This document shows positions 22,163 to 33,040 of a stretch of DNA of 64,000 nt, one piece after another (position 1 is the first letter of the stretch; every line of letters begins with the position of its first letter). This DNA comes from Oegoconia quadripuncta (taxonomy: Eukaryota; Arthropoda; Insecta; Lepidoptera; Autostichidae), in NCBI GenBank assembly GCA_949316235.1, contig OX438741.1:15005124-15069123 (forward strand), in the 5' to 3' direction. Below the pieces are notes generated by a model. It saw nothing but the letters and a program-made list of their open reading frames with translations. It had not been told where the DNA came from and ran no database searches. Both the position numbers and the translations under genes were made by a program.

Positions 22163-23458
22163 CTAAGTATCGGGAATTTGTCAATAAAACAAAAAATACA
22201 AATTATTCATCTAAATTTATTTTATCGCCTTCAAAGTAGGCCCCATCGCTTGCAATACAACATCTAAACCGCTTCACCCAGTCTTCCATACATTTTTCAT
22301 AGGCTATTTGCGGTATGGCCTTTAGCTCATTCGGCGAATTTTCTTTTATGGCTTCTATCGACTCAAAACGTTTTCCTCGAAGTGGTAATTTTAACTTGGG
22401 AAATAAAAAAAAGTCAGACGGAGCCATATCAGGTGAATACGGTGCTTGGTCGAGAACTTTTGTTGAATTTTTCGCTAAAAACTCTTTCACTATAATGGCT
22501 GTGTGTGATGGTGCATTATCATGGTGCAGCATCCATGAATTGTGTTGCCACAAATCTGGACGTTTTCGGCGGATACTCTCACGCAAACGCTTCATGACAC
22601 CTAAATAATATTCTTTATTCACTGTTTCTCCCTCTGGAAGGAATTCGGAGTGAACCACACCACGGTATTCAAAAAAAACTGTCAGCATCACCTTGATTTT
22701 GGAGCGACTTTGCCGCGGTTTTTTGGGTTTCGGCTCGTTTTCGAGACGCCATTCTGAAGACTGTTGGCTTGTTTGCATGTCGTACTCATAAACCCATGTC
22801 TCGTCGCCAGTTATTATACGTTTCATAAAGGTCGGATCCGTAGAAGCTCGGGAAACCATGTCTTCAGCGACATGCTTTCGCTGCGCTTTTTGAACAAAAT
22901 TGAGCTCTTTTGGAACTAGTCGAGCGGCGACGCGTTTCATGCCTAAAATGTCAATGAGAATGTTGTGGACGGACTTAAAAGATATGTTCACCTCACTAGC
23001 CAACTCTCTCAGACTCATACGTCGATTTTCGAGCACTAGCTTCTTGATTCTGTCGATGTTTTCTTTGGTCGTAGCGGTTGAAGGTCTACCAGAACGAGGC
23101 AAGTCTACTACTACTTCTCGGCCTTCTTTAAAAGCCTTATACCATTCATAAGCCCTTGTTTTCGATATACACGATTCGCCGTAGGTATTACGCAACATTT
23201 TTAGTGATTCACCACATGAAATATCATTTGAAACACAAAATTTAAGGCACACTCTTTGTTCAACAATATTTTCCATTGTAAAAATCGCCGAGGACTCAAA
23301 ACTATGACCAACAAAAAGTGTAGTTTAAAACAAATTAAATGACAGATCCCGCTCAAATTTTGCGCGCTAAATCAGTACAGTGCTACCAACATGCAGTAAA
23401 AAAATTAGAACGACCTCTTTTACGCGGGTCTTTTTATTGAAATATTCCCGATACTTTT
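22163..23458 (-). mobile_element. mariner transposon, 1.3 kb, apparently complete
   Basis: Terminal inverted repeats of about 28 bp: left end CTAAGTATCGGGAATTTGTC, right end (minus strand) AAAAGTATCGGGAATATTTC, both continuing AATAAAA. Each end is flanked by TA (22161-22162 and 23459-23460), the mariner target duplication. About 40 bp separate the left TIR start from the transposase stop and about 180 bp separate the start codon from the right TIR end. The intact ORF and good TIRs suggest a fairly recent insertion. Confidence 0.92.
22203..23276 (-). CDS. mariner (DD34D) transposase
   Basis: The 357-codon frame has no internal stop, close to the 345-360 residues usual for mariner. The N-terminal half (about 1-115) is the paired helix-turn-helix DNA-binding region; LPRSGRPST (59-67) is an AT-hook-like linker. 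The DDE catalytic residues are all visible: D158 in ITGDETWVY, D253 in HHDNAPSH and D288 in YSPDMAPSD. Exactly 34 residues separate the last two, the hallmark of mariner. LVPKEL (120-125) stands where the family has a WVPHEL-type dimer motif. The enzyme would bind the TIRs and perform cut-and-paste transposition into TA sites in the nucleus. Start chosen: the first Met gives MENIVEQRV, a standard family start. Activity cannot be judged from sequence alone. Confidence 0.95.
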   Translation of the reverse strand: MENIVEQRVCLKFCVSNDISCGESLKMLRNTYGESCISKTRAYEWYKAFKEGREVVVDLPRSGRPSTATTKENIDRIKKLVLENRRMSLRELASEVNISFKSVHNILIDILGMKRVAARLVPKELNFVQKAQRKHVAEDMVSRASTDPTFMKRIITGDETWVYEYDMQTSQQSSEWRLENEPKPKKPRQSRSKIKVMLTVFFEYRGVVHSEFLPEGETVNKEYYLGVMKRLRESIRRKRPDLWQHNSWMLHHDNAPSHTAIIVKEFLAKNSTKVLDQAPYSPDMAPSDFFLFPKLKLPLRGKRFESIEAIKENSPNELKAIPQIAYEKCMEDWVKRFRCCIASDGAYFEGDKINLDE

Positions 23459-23924
23459 TACACAGAGTAGTATATAGGTAGAATACACCCTGGACTTGAA
23501 ACATAGGATATTTTTTATCCCGATAAAGTGAGTAGTTCCCGAGGGATAAACTAATTTCTGCGATAAAGTTATAGTACGCAGGCGAAGCCGCGGGCGGAAA
23601 GCTAGTTTATAATATTAGTTACATAAATGCAATAGACAAAGCTTAGGCACATACAAAAATTCAAAAAACTGTTTATTCAAAATTTTACAAAAAGTATTAA
23701 TAGGATGTGGTTAGAGTCTAATTTTATTTATTTTAATAAATAAACGAATAATTTCGTTCATTATATTGGGGTTCCGTAAAAACGGTACCTTTATAAATAA
23801 GATCACTTCATTATCTCTCTGTCTGTTATGTGTGTTAATGTACTTTTTCTCAGAAAGAGCTCTATTTTTCCCACTTTTACGAAATTAATAAATCCGTAAT
23901 AAGACATGTCGTTCGTTATGTTAG

Positions 23925-24245
23925 ATGAGGACAGTGATGAGGATGGATAAAATAAGGAATGAGTATGTAAAAGGGAGTTTAAAAGTGGCACCTGTAACAG
24001 AAAAGTTGAAAAGAAATCGTTTAGCTTGGTATGGACATGTCATGAGGAGAGGTGAAACGCATGTTACTAAGAGAGTGATGAATATGGATGTCGATGATTG
24101 GAAAGGAAGAGGAAGTCCACGGAAAAGATGGATGGCTTGTGTGAGGGATGATTTATGAATGAAAAGAGCGTGAATGACGATGGAAGAAAAAGTCATATTG
24201 CGCCGACCCCAAATAAGTTGGGAACAGGGTAAGGAGATGATGATG
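23925..24245 (+). mobile_element. RTE-like LINE, C-terminal relic
   Basis: The frame reads KIRNEYVKGSLKVAPVTEKL, KRNRLAWYGHVMRRGETHV and GRGSPRKRWMACVRDDL: the C-terminus of RTE-type LINE proteins. The expected continuation (WKKK...ADP) is at 24180-24210 after stops. The fragment ends in GAGATGATGATG, the short repeat tail typical of these elements. 24250-24692 to its right has no recognised gene. Confidence 0.8.
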
Positions 24246-24692
24246 TCTACTTCTGTCTGTTTGTCCGCTTACTTCTTCTAAACCACGCAGCGGATTTTGA
24301 TACGATTATTACTAGCATTTAGAAAATTTCTTCGGGATAGTTTATATGTGTAAAACATGTGAGTAACGAAATTTATTTCTCAAAAGAATAATTACAATTC
24401 ACTTACATGAGAAAACTTACATAAAATATTTGTTAATTACTATTGCGAGCGTATCATAAACAATTTAGTTAATAATCGAAAATCGTGGGTAAGAAAACAA
24501 AACTCATCAATGAATTGTATGAAATAAATTGAGTTTTACAAGTGCCTCTACCTTCTTCCTGACCTTCTTCTTCACCGTTCATCAGTGGCTGCAGTCCTGG
24601 TAGGGGCCAGAAATCGACGACCATGAACCTCATCCTCTCTCTACGGCGCCCATTACCTATATCTACCTACAGCAGCTGAGCACTCGCAGTAC

Positions 24693-24780
24693 CGCGACAG
24701 TACTACCTCTTTCTCCCTGGTACAGTACGATGCGACGGCATCACTCTAAAAATGGTTTACATCCGAATCGACACCAATAG
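24693..24780 (-). mobile_element. Half copy of the MITE found at 46764
   Basis: On the minus strand it reads TTGGTGTCGATTCGGATGTA, then GATGCCGTCGCATCGTACTG and CCAGGGAGAAAGA, in the same order as the left half of the 46764 element. The other TIR is absent. 24781-25162 is unassigned. Confidence 0.65.
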
Positions 24781-25162
24781 CTCTTAAATTGAAAAAAATC
24801 ATTCTTTAACAGCTACAAAACTTAATACACTACACGAATAGATTGCCTAAAACTAGAAAAACAATACCCACTATTCAGGAAATAGTAAAAAATGTATAAA
24901 GTTCAACTTTCTAGAAAGCAAAAAAAAAAAGATATAGCGTTTATGTATGATAATCCTGTGTTAGCCTACACTGTTAGGAGATCTCGCTGTTCCATAGCGA
25001 ATAGTAATATTGTACTTATATGTATTTTAGTCCTACGGGCGTTTCCTGAGCGTAGGCGGTAAATAATAAGATGTAAATAATAAGATGTAAATTGTAACGA
25101 AAACCATTGCGTTGTGGCTATAGGTGTATATACGCGGTAGGTCGTGATTTTTGGTGTAGTTC

Positions 25163-25443
25163 ACCGCTTCCGTGGCTCAATGTAAACAACATTGGGTTTA
25201 CGATTCGGAGGTCGCGGGTTCGATCCCCAGCGGGCTACATGTTTAAGTACTCGGTTTGGTTGGTGGTAGGGCATTTTAAATGTCCGCCTGGCTAGCTACC
25301 ACCATCTTATCTAAATCTGCCGCCAAACAGCAATGTTAATAGTATTGTTGTGTTCCGGTTGTCAGAGATAAGATAGCCAGTCCCCCAAATGTATTGGGGT
25401 TTCCGGGTCAGTATGTTTCCACCATCGACCTCATCTTCTTCAC
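25163..25443 (+). mobile_element. SINE family C, copy 7
   Basis: Full head (TTCCGTGGCTCAATGTAAAC, GGTTCGATCCCCAGCGGGCT) and body. The terminal TGCATAAAA tail is lost. Confidence 0.85.
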
Positions 25444-26935
25444 GGCAACATCGAACGAAATCGCCTGTGTGATAATTTTTGCGTGCGATCCCAAAATTTT
25501 GTACCACGTAATTGTCCTAAAAGGATAAGGGAAAAAGTATGCCCACAAAATTTTTAATTAGCAGAAATCGATTCGCGCACGATAAATAAATTGCGCTATC
25601 AAGACGTATAAAACACAACTGCTCAAGCAAGCACATAATGGCTGAAACACGCGAGTTTGTTTCCAACGGTGTGTGACTTGGACACACGTCTCGTCAACTC
25701 GACACAAAATGATTATTGATCTACAGATGTTGCAACTTTAACTACACAGTTTTGTATCAATAGCAACTAAAAAAAATATTAAGAAAGTCAGAGATGTACC
25801 TAAAACCATGATCATTTGCTTTTTGTGTTCAATTAGGCTGATCTATCAAGGTTGTCGCTACCACTACGGTTTTGCGCGTTGTGATTACTTCAATAATCGG
25901 CATGTAAACACATGTATTTTGACAACCCTTCTTTGAGCAAAGTCTACCTTTTCGAGCTATACGAATATACACCAGCAAAGTCGTATGGAATTTTAGACAC
26001 CAGCAATTTTCTTTGACAAACCATTATTATCGAATTTTGTTTCAAAAATAGTCAGGTGCAGGAAGATTTTATTCAGAATTTGGTTGTATACTTTCGGCTG
26101 TACAAGCATCTTTGCCTAATTTAGCTGGTTTTATTTAAATTACTCGCATTGTTTGAGTAAAGTACTGTATAAGCCTTAGTCTGCAATGATTGCACTGCTG
26201 GTCGAGCTTAGCTACGCTTTCGGCCTTCAAGCTTGTTCTTCTTTGCAGCCTTTACTACGAGTAGGTATCCACGCGATGAAGGCATCGACATTCGCTCTCG
26301 ACCTTTACTACAATTGGCCATCAAGGGTTGCAATACTGACCGCGCTGGGATAGCCTTCGGCCATCATCAGCGCTCACTCATTACAGACTGCGGCAGTAAT
26401 GTACTATTATTACCCTTCGTGCCTGATACTTAAATGACACCTCATTCAATTTAAAATATCAGTGACATGACGAATAGTGTTTAAAGCGTTTCTACAACGG
26501 CACGAGACCGAAGCCAGCTATCCCGTACACTTCGTTCGAGTACGAGGTACGCAAAGCTTATCTATTTATTTTGTATTAGTTTGTCGAAGAGATGGAAAGG
26601 GAGAGGCAGTATGGCAACACTTTCCTAATATTACGGAAACATCACGTGCCATTGTAGCTTTGCATGCGCATGCGTCAGTGTGCACTGCAAAAAAAGCCAC
26701 AATTATAAGTAACTATACGCATCGTCCGACGCATCGCAGAAACCGTCACCTCGTGACACGGCAGTAAGTTTTGCGATGGATGTTCCAACGGATCGTTTGT
26801 TTATACACACGTGTCGGTCCTATGAATCGTGCCTTTCTGTGCCTCATCGCTATGCCAATGGTACATGAAGCACAGCCCAAAGTACTATTTGCTTCGTTTG
26901 TAACATGTTCTTGAACAAAAATGACAGTCAAATTC
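25444..26935. other. No gene recognised
   Basis: Mixed-composition sequence. Open frames of 60-96 codons exist but resemble no protein I know. 26170-26430 is more GC-rich and may be an old repeat. Confidence 0.4.
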
Positions 26936-27117
26936 TACAGAATACACACACAAACATATGCTCACGCCTGCTTCCCGTTGCGATAGGCAGAGACTATAGA
27001 TTTCCACTTGCAACGATCCTGACATACTACTTTTGTCTTCCACTCTCTTCCAATGCTTTGCTTTGGAACTTATGGTATGTGTGTGACTGGAGATACAAAT
27101 AAACGATCTATCTATCT
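26936..27117 (+). repeat. Dispersed repeat family J with (TATC)n tail
   Basis: It shares TCACGCCTGxTTCCCGT and TCCACTTGCxACGATCCTGA with 32927-33040, and ends in TATCTATCTATCCATC. Confidence 0.6.
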
Positions 27118-27118
27118 A

Positions 27119-27281
27119 TCCATCTACTAAACAAATAATCTAGTAATGTAATGTATGTGTATAGTTATTGTTTTATGTTTGACAATCACTTTTACTTTAA
27201 AAATCATAAATTTACGAAACTGTATGTGTGACTTAATATTGTAAAAGTGAACTAAATAAATCTAATCTAATCTAATCTATC
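27119..27281 (+). repeat. Repeat family I, plus copy
   Basis: About 150 bp match the minus-strand copy at 30412-30562 with no difference I could find by eye. It ends in a TCTAA repeat, probably a LINE 3' tail. 27282-27936 has no recognised gene. Confidence 0.8.
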
Positions 27282-27936
27282 AATGCTTCATACATGCTCG
27301 TCGGTTAGTGGTTGACAGGACCTGAACTTTTGTGAGTACGTCAATAACTTGATTGACGTACGTCCTTTTGGTCGACCTTTACCGACCCATCAATTCACGC
27401 TTTCGTTACATATTGCTTTCGTTAATCTCCTTTCATCATTCGTTCTATATGCCTCTTTCTATCTTACTACGTCATTTTGCACGACCGGTCTCTAATCACA
27501 CAATTTTTTAATATATCATTCAGAGTCTAAATAAAATCGAATATATAACCGATACGGTTTCTGTAATTGCACGTACATGTGTTTAAGCCAATGCTTATAA
27601 TGGTTTGACGGGCATAGAATGTAGTTTAAAGTCAATACTTTAAGAAGGTATGAAATAAGATGCAAAAGTATGACAGCAACTGAAACTACAAATTGCCTAT
27701 GCCACTCAAACCAGCACTATTGTCAGCAAATGCTGACGTCGGATCCCTTTACCACAATTCCCTCATTGTGCATTGTAAACTGATACCTATGCTGCATTGT
27801 GAAAACTGCACACGTCGTGCTTCCGTGGGAATATACATTTTATTTATGTGGACGTCCCATAGCTGATATCAAGACGTATTTTCTTTCTTTCTAGAAACAC
27901 ACGATAGTATCCCATAGGATAAGTCTGCTTTGTGTC

Positions 27937-28057
27937 CTACAACCTTGGAATCTTCAAGAGCAGGGCATCTACTGCAACTACTTCATCTTCGACCACATCG
28001 TCACTATTCATTGGGTGAGATTGTGGTCAAACGCGCATCCAGTAAATCATAAAAAAA
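27937..28057 (+). mobile_element. LINE family E, 3' fragment
   Basis: It matches the C-terminal codons and tail of the copy at 19490 (CTACAACCTTGGAATCTTCA ... CACATCGTCACT ... AATCATAAAAAAAA). 28058-28798 to its right is unassigned. Confidence 0.75.
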
Positions 28058-28798
28058 AGACTACATATATTTGACCGTTTTTTAAATAATCGTTTTTAAG
28101 TAGCTTAGAATCAAAAAGAACATGTGTGTGACCATAAAATTGTGATTTGTGCTTTTAGGCTTCTTGAGTGCAGGGTCATAGCGATTGGACCCACTTAAAT
28201 ATATTCCAAAAATGGCTTAACCGATTAACATTGGTCAAAAAGATATCGCAATTTTTCTAAATAAAATCCATTGTCTAACTGATTTAGGCGTTTTGGCGCT
28301 ATAAAGACATACATAATCAGGCTTCAAAAATGCGTTTGAGTTAAAAAATAATACCAAAGCTCCATTACTATCATAAAAATCTATTGCTCTGGTTTCTCCT
28401 GACTAACACAAAAACATACTAAGTGGCCCCTTCGCTGTTATTTTTAAATTTTTTAGGCCTCAGGCTTTACCTACTTACAATGTACACAAGATTATCAGCT
28501 AAAAAAAGACAAACGAGAGAGTATATTTTTAATTTGCAAGCAATAAAACAGGTCTTTGTTAGCTTATGTCGCATGTAAGAATGAGTTTTATTGTTTGACT
28601 GTAAATTTTCACATTTGTGAGATGAATTTATGTAACCTACGTGTCTTAAGCCTGCTTAGTGGAGTTTGTTTTAACACATTGAGTTTTTTTGCCTTAGGCC
28701 CAGAGCACATGGTGAAACTCAAAGTAACAAAACTGAAGTGAAATGATATGGTGTAGTACACTGAGTGGAACTAAGTAACGAAACTGTAGAGTAGAGAA

Positions 28799-28850
28799 AC
28801 AATACAAATACTCTTTATTGCACAAATTAATTTACAACTGGGCCTATGAG
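28799..28850 (-). mobile_element. LINE family G, tail fragment
   Basis: AACAATACAAATACTCTTTA then TTGCACAAATTAATTTACAA, the 3' end of family G. Confidence 0.55.
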
Positions 28851-28980
28851 TGTTTATGTCAATGTAGATTAGTGAAACTTAAAAGTAGGTAACTAAACTA
28901 CGATAAATACAAATAAGACATATTTGTATATTGCAGTTTTTTTTGCATTTTCATTTGTAGTCTCAGCATGAAACCACAGG

Positions 28981-29445
28981 TTTAACTATGGATCAAACTG
29001 GTTTAACTAAGTATGAAACTAGTTTAACTAAGTTTGAAACCAGTTTAACTAAGTTTGAAACCAGTTTAGCTGCACACATGTCCACAATGAATCGGCAGTA
29101 AGTCTTGAAGGTATTGGGAAAATTTTAATTGTTATGGTATATTTGTTCACATTGTTTGTATTTGTTAATAAATGTTTCTTGTTGTTTTCATGAATGTTTG
29201 TTTCTTATTTGTTAATGTATTTCTTTCTTGTATGTGTGCAATAAACTTTCTATCTATCAGTTTATGTTTGAAACCAGTTTAACTATGTTTGAACCCAGTT
29301 TAACTAAGTTTAAAACAGTTTAACTAAGTTAAAAACAGTTTTAACTAACTTTGAAACTAGTTTAACAAAGTTTCTAACTAGTTTAATTAAGTTTCAACTA
29401 CTTTCTATGTTTCAAATTTGTTTAACTATGTTTCAAACTAGCTAG
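28981..29445 (+). repeat. 21-bp minisatellite split by an insertion
   Basis: The unit GTTTAACTAAGTTTGAAACCA repeats at 28981-29066 and resumes, more diverged, at 29268-29445. The middle block (about 29075-29262) is unrelated and ends AATAAACTTTCTATCTATC, like other retroposon tails here. Copies in the right half differ more from each other than those in the left. Confidence 0.8.
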
Positions 29446-30411
29446 TTGCACTATTTTAGGTTCATAGAAGAGAGTAAGAATATGAAATTAGTAAATAAAT
29501 CGTTTTGTTACCTTCGATTTTTACAAATGTGTTCTGGGCTTTAGATAACTCATGGTTATCATTAAAAACTAGTCAAGTGAGAGTTGGTACTTGGGCAAAG
29601 AATGTTCCATACTATGAATATCATTATTTTTATATTAAAAATCTACCTAAGATAATGCAACTTGATAATTGTCCTTCCATCTGCATTCAATGTATTTTAA
29701 GATATTTTTCAGAATATTCTGAGGTATCTTTTAAGAGATAACTTCTCCACTGTGTTACTAATACCTACTAATAACAAGCAACAAATACATAAGGTTTTAA
29801 CTCATATTAGTTTCATGAAAAATATGAGATAAACTTTCTAACAATAGCCTACAAGCTGTAAATGATTTACCACTTGAGTAAAAGACGAAGGCTCTACAGA
29901 AGGCCATTAATTGTACATTCAGAGGATAATTTGCTGCCTTGCTAACATTCTGTTTGGTTCCTATCAATATTAGGAAACTCGCAGCAAACCACTCTCACAC
30001 AAAAACTTGTCTCTCAACAAAGTTTGAAAATATATACATACAAGAAAGTCTTAAATGATTGAATTAAATGACAGGCTAAATGCAATATCTTTGACTGATA
30101 TTCTTAATAGTAGTTGCTAAATACTAAGTTGGGTACATTTTAACTTGTGTCTGGCTTTTATAAGAATGAAGTCAGTTAAAAAGGCCATAAAATATGTTTG
30201 CAACGAGCATGCCTCACACACGAAGAGCCAATATGAATGAGCTTCACTTTCCATTGCAGGATTTGCCGGAATGGCAGTAAGCAAGGCGATTTGAAAGGCA
30301 GTCACGCTGAGGAACAAAGCCTTCTAACATATTATGATGACAGACATTATATAATATCAATCATAATTGGGTTTAGTATTCTAGTCTATATATTAATTTG
30401 TGACTTTTTTA
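29446..30411. other. No gene recognised
   Basis: One open stretch (30258-30419) contains ICRNGSKQGDL after an AG dinucleotide and a hydrophobic C-terminal segment, but the remaining ligands of a RING-CH domain are missing; not called. Confidence 0.4.
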
Positions 30412-30562
30412 TAGATTAGATTAGATTAGATTTATTTAGTTCACTTTTACAATATTAAGTCACACATACAGTTTCGTAAATTTATGATTTTTAAAGTAAA
30501 AGTGATTGTCAAACATAAAACAATAACTATACACATACATTACATTACTAGATTATTTGTTT
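30412..30562 (-). repeat. Repeat family I, minus copy
   Basis: Reverse complement of 27119-27281, starting with the TTAGA repeat. It ends at CTAGATTATTTGTTTAGT. Confidence 0.8.
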
Positions 30563-32268
30563 AGTCACAAAATGAACAAAATAGGATAGAAATTTAGCAT
30601 CTACATATTATTATATGTAACTATGTCAAAATTAATTAATAAAGTATAAGTATGTAACCATTGTTACGTCAACGTCATACTATTTTTGAATAATGAAATA
30701 AAATATATGTATATATATGAATATATGTATAACACATAGGTATGCAACATAAAACTTTGTTGTTCAGATTTAAGCTATGGTAAGTATGCTAGTCAAAGGT
30801 CTGTATGATAATATTTCAAATAATGTTTTAAGTCTTTAGGACCTGCAATTAACATGACAGAACATTTCTTTTGGATCAGAGGGGCATAAAGGGTTAGTCG
30901 AAAGTAAGACTTTTGTTTCATACTGAAAAATTGGTTATATGATTATCATGAAATTTTGTATGTCAGTGAATTAATTTGGAATACATTTTATCGGTTTTAC
31001 ACGCAAGCAGACAAGGCGGCAGGCGAATATTGTTTGTTTTTTATCATAGGTTTGGTTAAGTACTCTACCTATTTTTATAAACGCAAACAGGAATCTTTAT
31101 AAAGTAGGTACTATTCACGGATGTTATGCATGTTGTTCAGTATCGGGTGGTGTACATTAAACTGGATTTTAGAACTTCTTTTATAACTACATACGATCGT
31201 AAAAATACGATTTATCAGCAACAATTGGCGATTCGCGAAATTTATTGAGCCAATATTGCGGAAGCGTAATCTGAACCTTACAATGGTTAACAAAGGCTCA
31301 AACCGTTTGAACACCTGACCTGAACGAAAACAACAGAACATAAGGTGTACTGTATACGTAGGGTTATGTGGCAAAACATATAGAGTGCGTGAGAAGGCAC
31401 AGCTGGTTCGAGGGGCCCCCCAATCCGCCAAACCGGCGACCCGGCGCCTACCTCACCCAGCCACGCCACGATAACACCCCCGATATAGTCAAATAGGTTA
31501 ACAACGACACCACAGACGAAACTCGTAACAGTATAAATTCGTACAATATATTTATTAGGTACTTACCGAATATATCCTATATCATCCAATAACAAGCATC
31601 ATAGCGATCCAGAAAGGACTAGCACTGCGTAAATAATCACTATTCAACACTGAACATTTTTCATTACATCGAACAGAATATTGCACATAAGACTTTAGAA
31701 CCATTGATTAATCATAACAAATTGCACGAAAACATTTGTAAAACACATACACAAGTACGGGATAATATTTAAAAAGTTATTATCACAAATTTATACGAAA
31801 TAACACTAAAAGTAACGGATATCACTTTTCAACTTGTCCTTGCGTTCATATAAATTGGCGGCCATCTTGCGTTCGTAGGATTTGGTAAAAATATTGCCAG
31901 ATTCAGTTTAAATTTCCCCATTGTAAAAAATTAAAGTTGTGTAGGGGGTAGGTGGCAGTGGAAGTTTAATTTACCGTCACTGTATTGTCTGTGCTTGTCA
32001 CTATTAAATCGGAAAATAAATTTAATCGTCGATGGGATCAGTATGTCGCCATGACCACCAATGATATAATTAAATCCAAAAGCGTGCAAGCAATAGTGCC
32101 CTTTTGACACGATTACATTTTGAGTTTGTTGTTGGACAGTAAATATTAAAAGCTTAAAAATCATTAAGTAAATATTCCTTACTATACCTAGGTACACATT
32201 TATTATTCAATATCTCGATTAACCAAAAAGTTGAAAGTAAATAAAAAGTAGAAAATTATTCATTCAAT
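30563..32268. other. No gene; a GC-rich patch
   Basis: 31390-31475 is unusually GC-rich and contains GGGGCCCC. On the minus strand AAGATGGCCGCC lies at about 31860, a YY1-like motif often near transcription starts. No exon could be attached to either. Confidence 0.3.
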
Positions 32269-32309
32269 AATAAGCATAATACATACTTATATAATGTATT
32301 ATGCTTATT
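32269..32309. repeat. AT-rich hairpin
   Basis: AATAAGCATAATACAT is repeated in inverted form (ATGTATTATGCTTATT) across about nine bases. 32310-32926 shows no recognised gene. Confidence 0.75.
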
Positions 32310-32926
32310 TCAATTAAAAACGAAAAACTACGAGACGGAATTACAAAAGCTACCAAAACGTGGGATGCCCCGGCGCATGCATGTGCGATCGCCACTCGAA
32401 CACGACGACTTGAAAACGCACAATTCATATTTTTCCACCTATTACAATATTAGCATTTTATGTTATTATATGTTAATTTAGAAAGTACTTTAGGAAGCTG
32501 CTTACATGAACTCGCCTGCGACTGTTTCATAAAACTGCACTCAGTTGTAATGACCTTCTTTTCTTGGCAGTTTAAAGTAAAGCTAATGTTAAAAAAGGAA
32601 CATTGTAAAACAAACACACTAATACCTAAAACAAGCGCACAAAACCTAAGAAACCTGAGCAATGAACTTTCAGCTCACCAAAATAGATAGAATGGAATAA
32701 GAAAGTACAATTTTATGTATTACCCGACATCGTTAACCAGTTGCCAATTAGTGTCAAAAAGGCATATAAATAAAGACAAAGTTAAAACTACTTTAAAAAC
32801 TATTTTATGAAATATAATCACATAAGTCATGTTCTATAATATAATCCCGCCAGATAATTAATATATATAATATATTATCATCAATTCCCCATCTACACAT
32901 AAATCGATGAGGTTTCCGTAAGATGC

Positions 32927-33040
32927 ATAAAGTCACGCCTGTTTCCCGTAGGGGTAGGCACTCTGCCACACCACCACACACTTCCACTTGCTACGATCCT
33001 GACACACCTCTTTTGCTTCAATAAAGTAAATAAATAAAAA
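32927..33040 (+). repeat. Repeat family J, copy 2
   Basis: GTCACGCCTGTTTCCCGTAG and TTGCTACGATCCTGACACAC match 26936-27117. Confidence 0.6.

Larger units (their letters stand above)
22110..23612 (-). mobile_element. Dispersed repeat family D, split by a mariner
   Basis: The tail end of family D (GTTTGTTTGTTGCTTAATCA) lies at 22110-22160. The rest (ACATAGGATATTTTTTATCC ... GGCGAAGCCGCGGGCGGAAA) lies at 23461-23612. Both halves are on the minus strand and in the right order, with the mariner at 22163-23458 between them. Confidence 0.85.

Noticed and set aside
30258..30419. ICRNGSKQGDL segment suggesting a RING-CH (MARCH) finger
   Set aside because: Only the first Cys pair fits; the later Cys/His ligands are missing and the frame runs into a repeat tail.
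31287..31469. GC-rich minus-strand frame starting MAWLGEVGAGS
   Set aside because: No match and no splice partner; composition alone makes it look coding.
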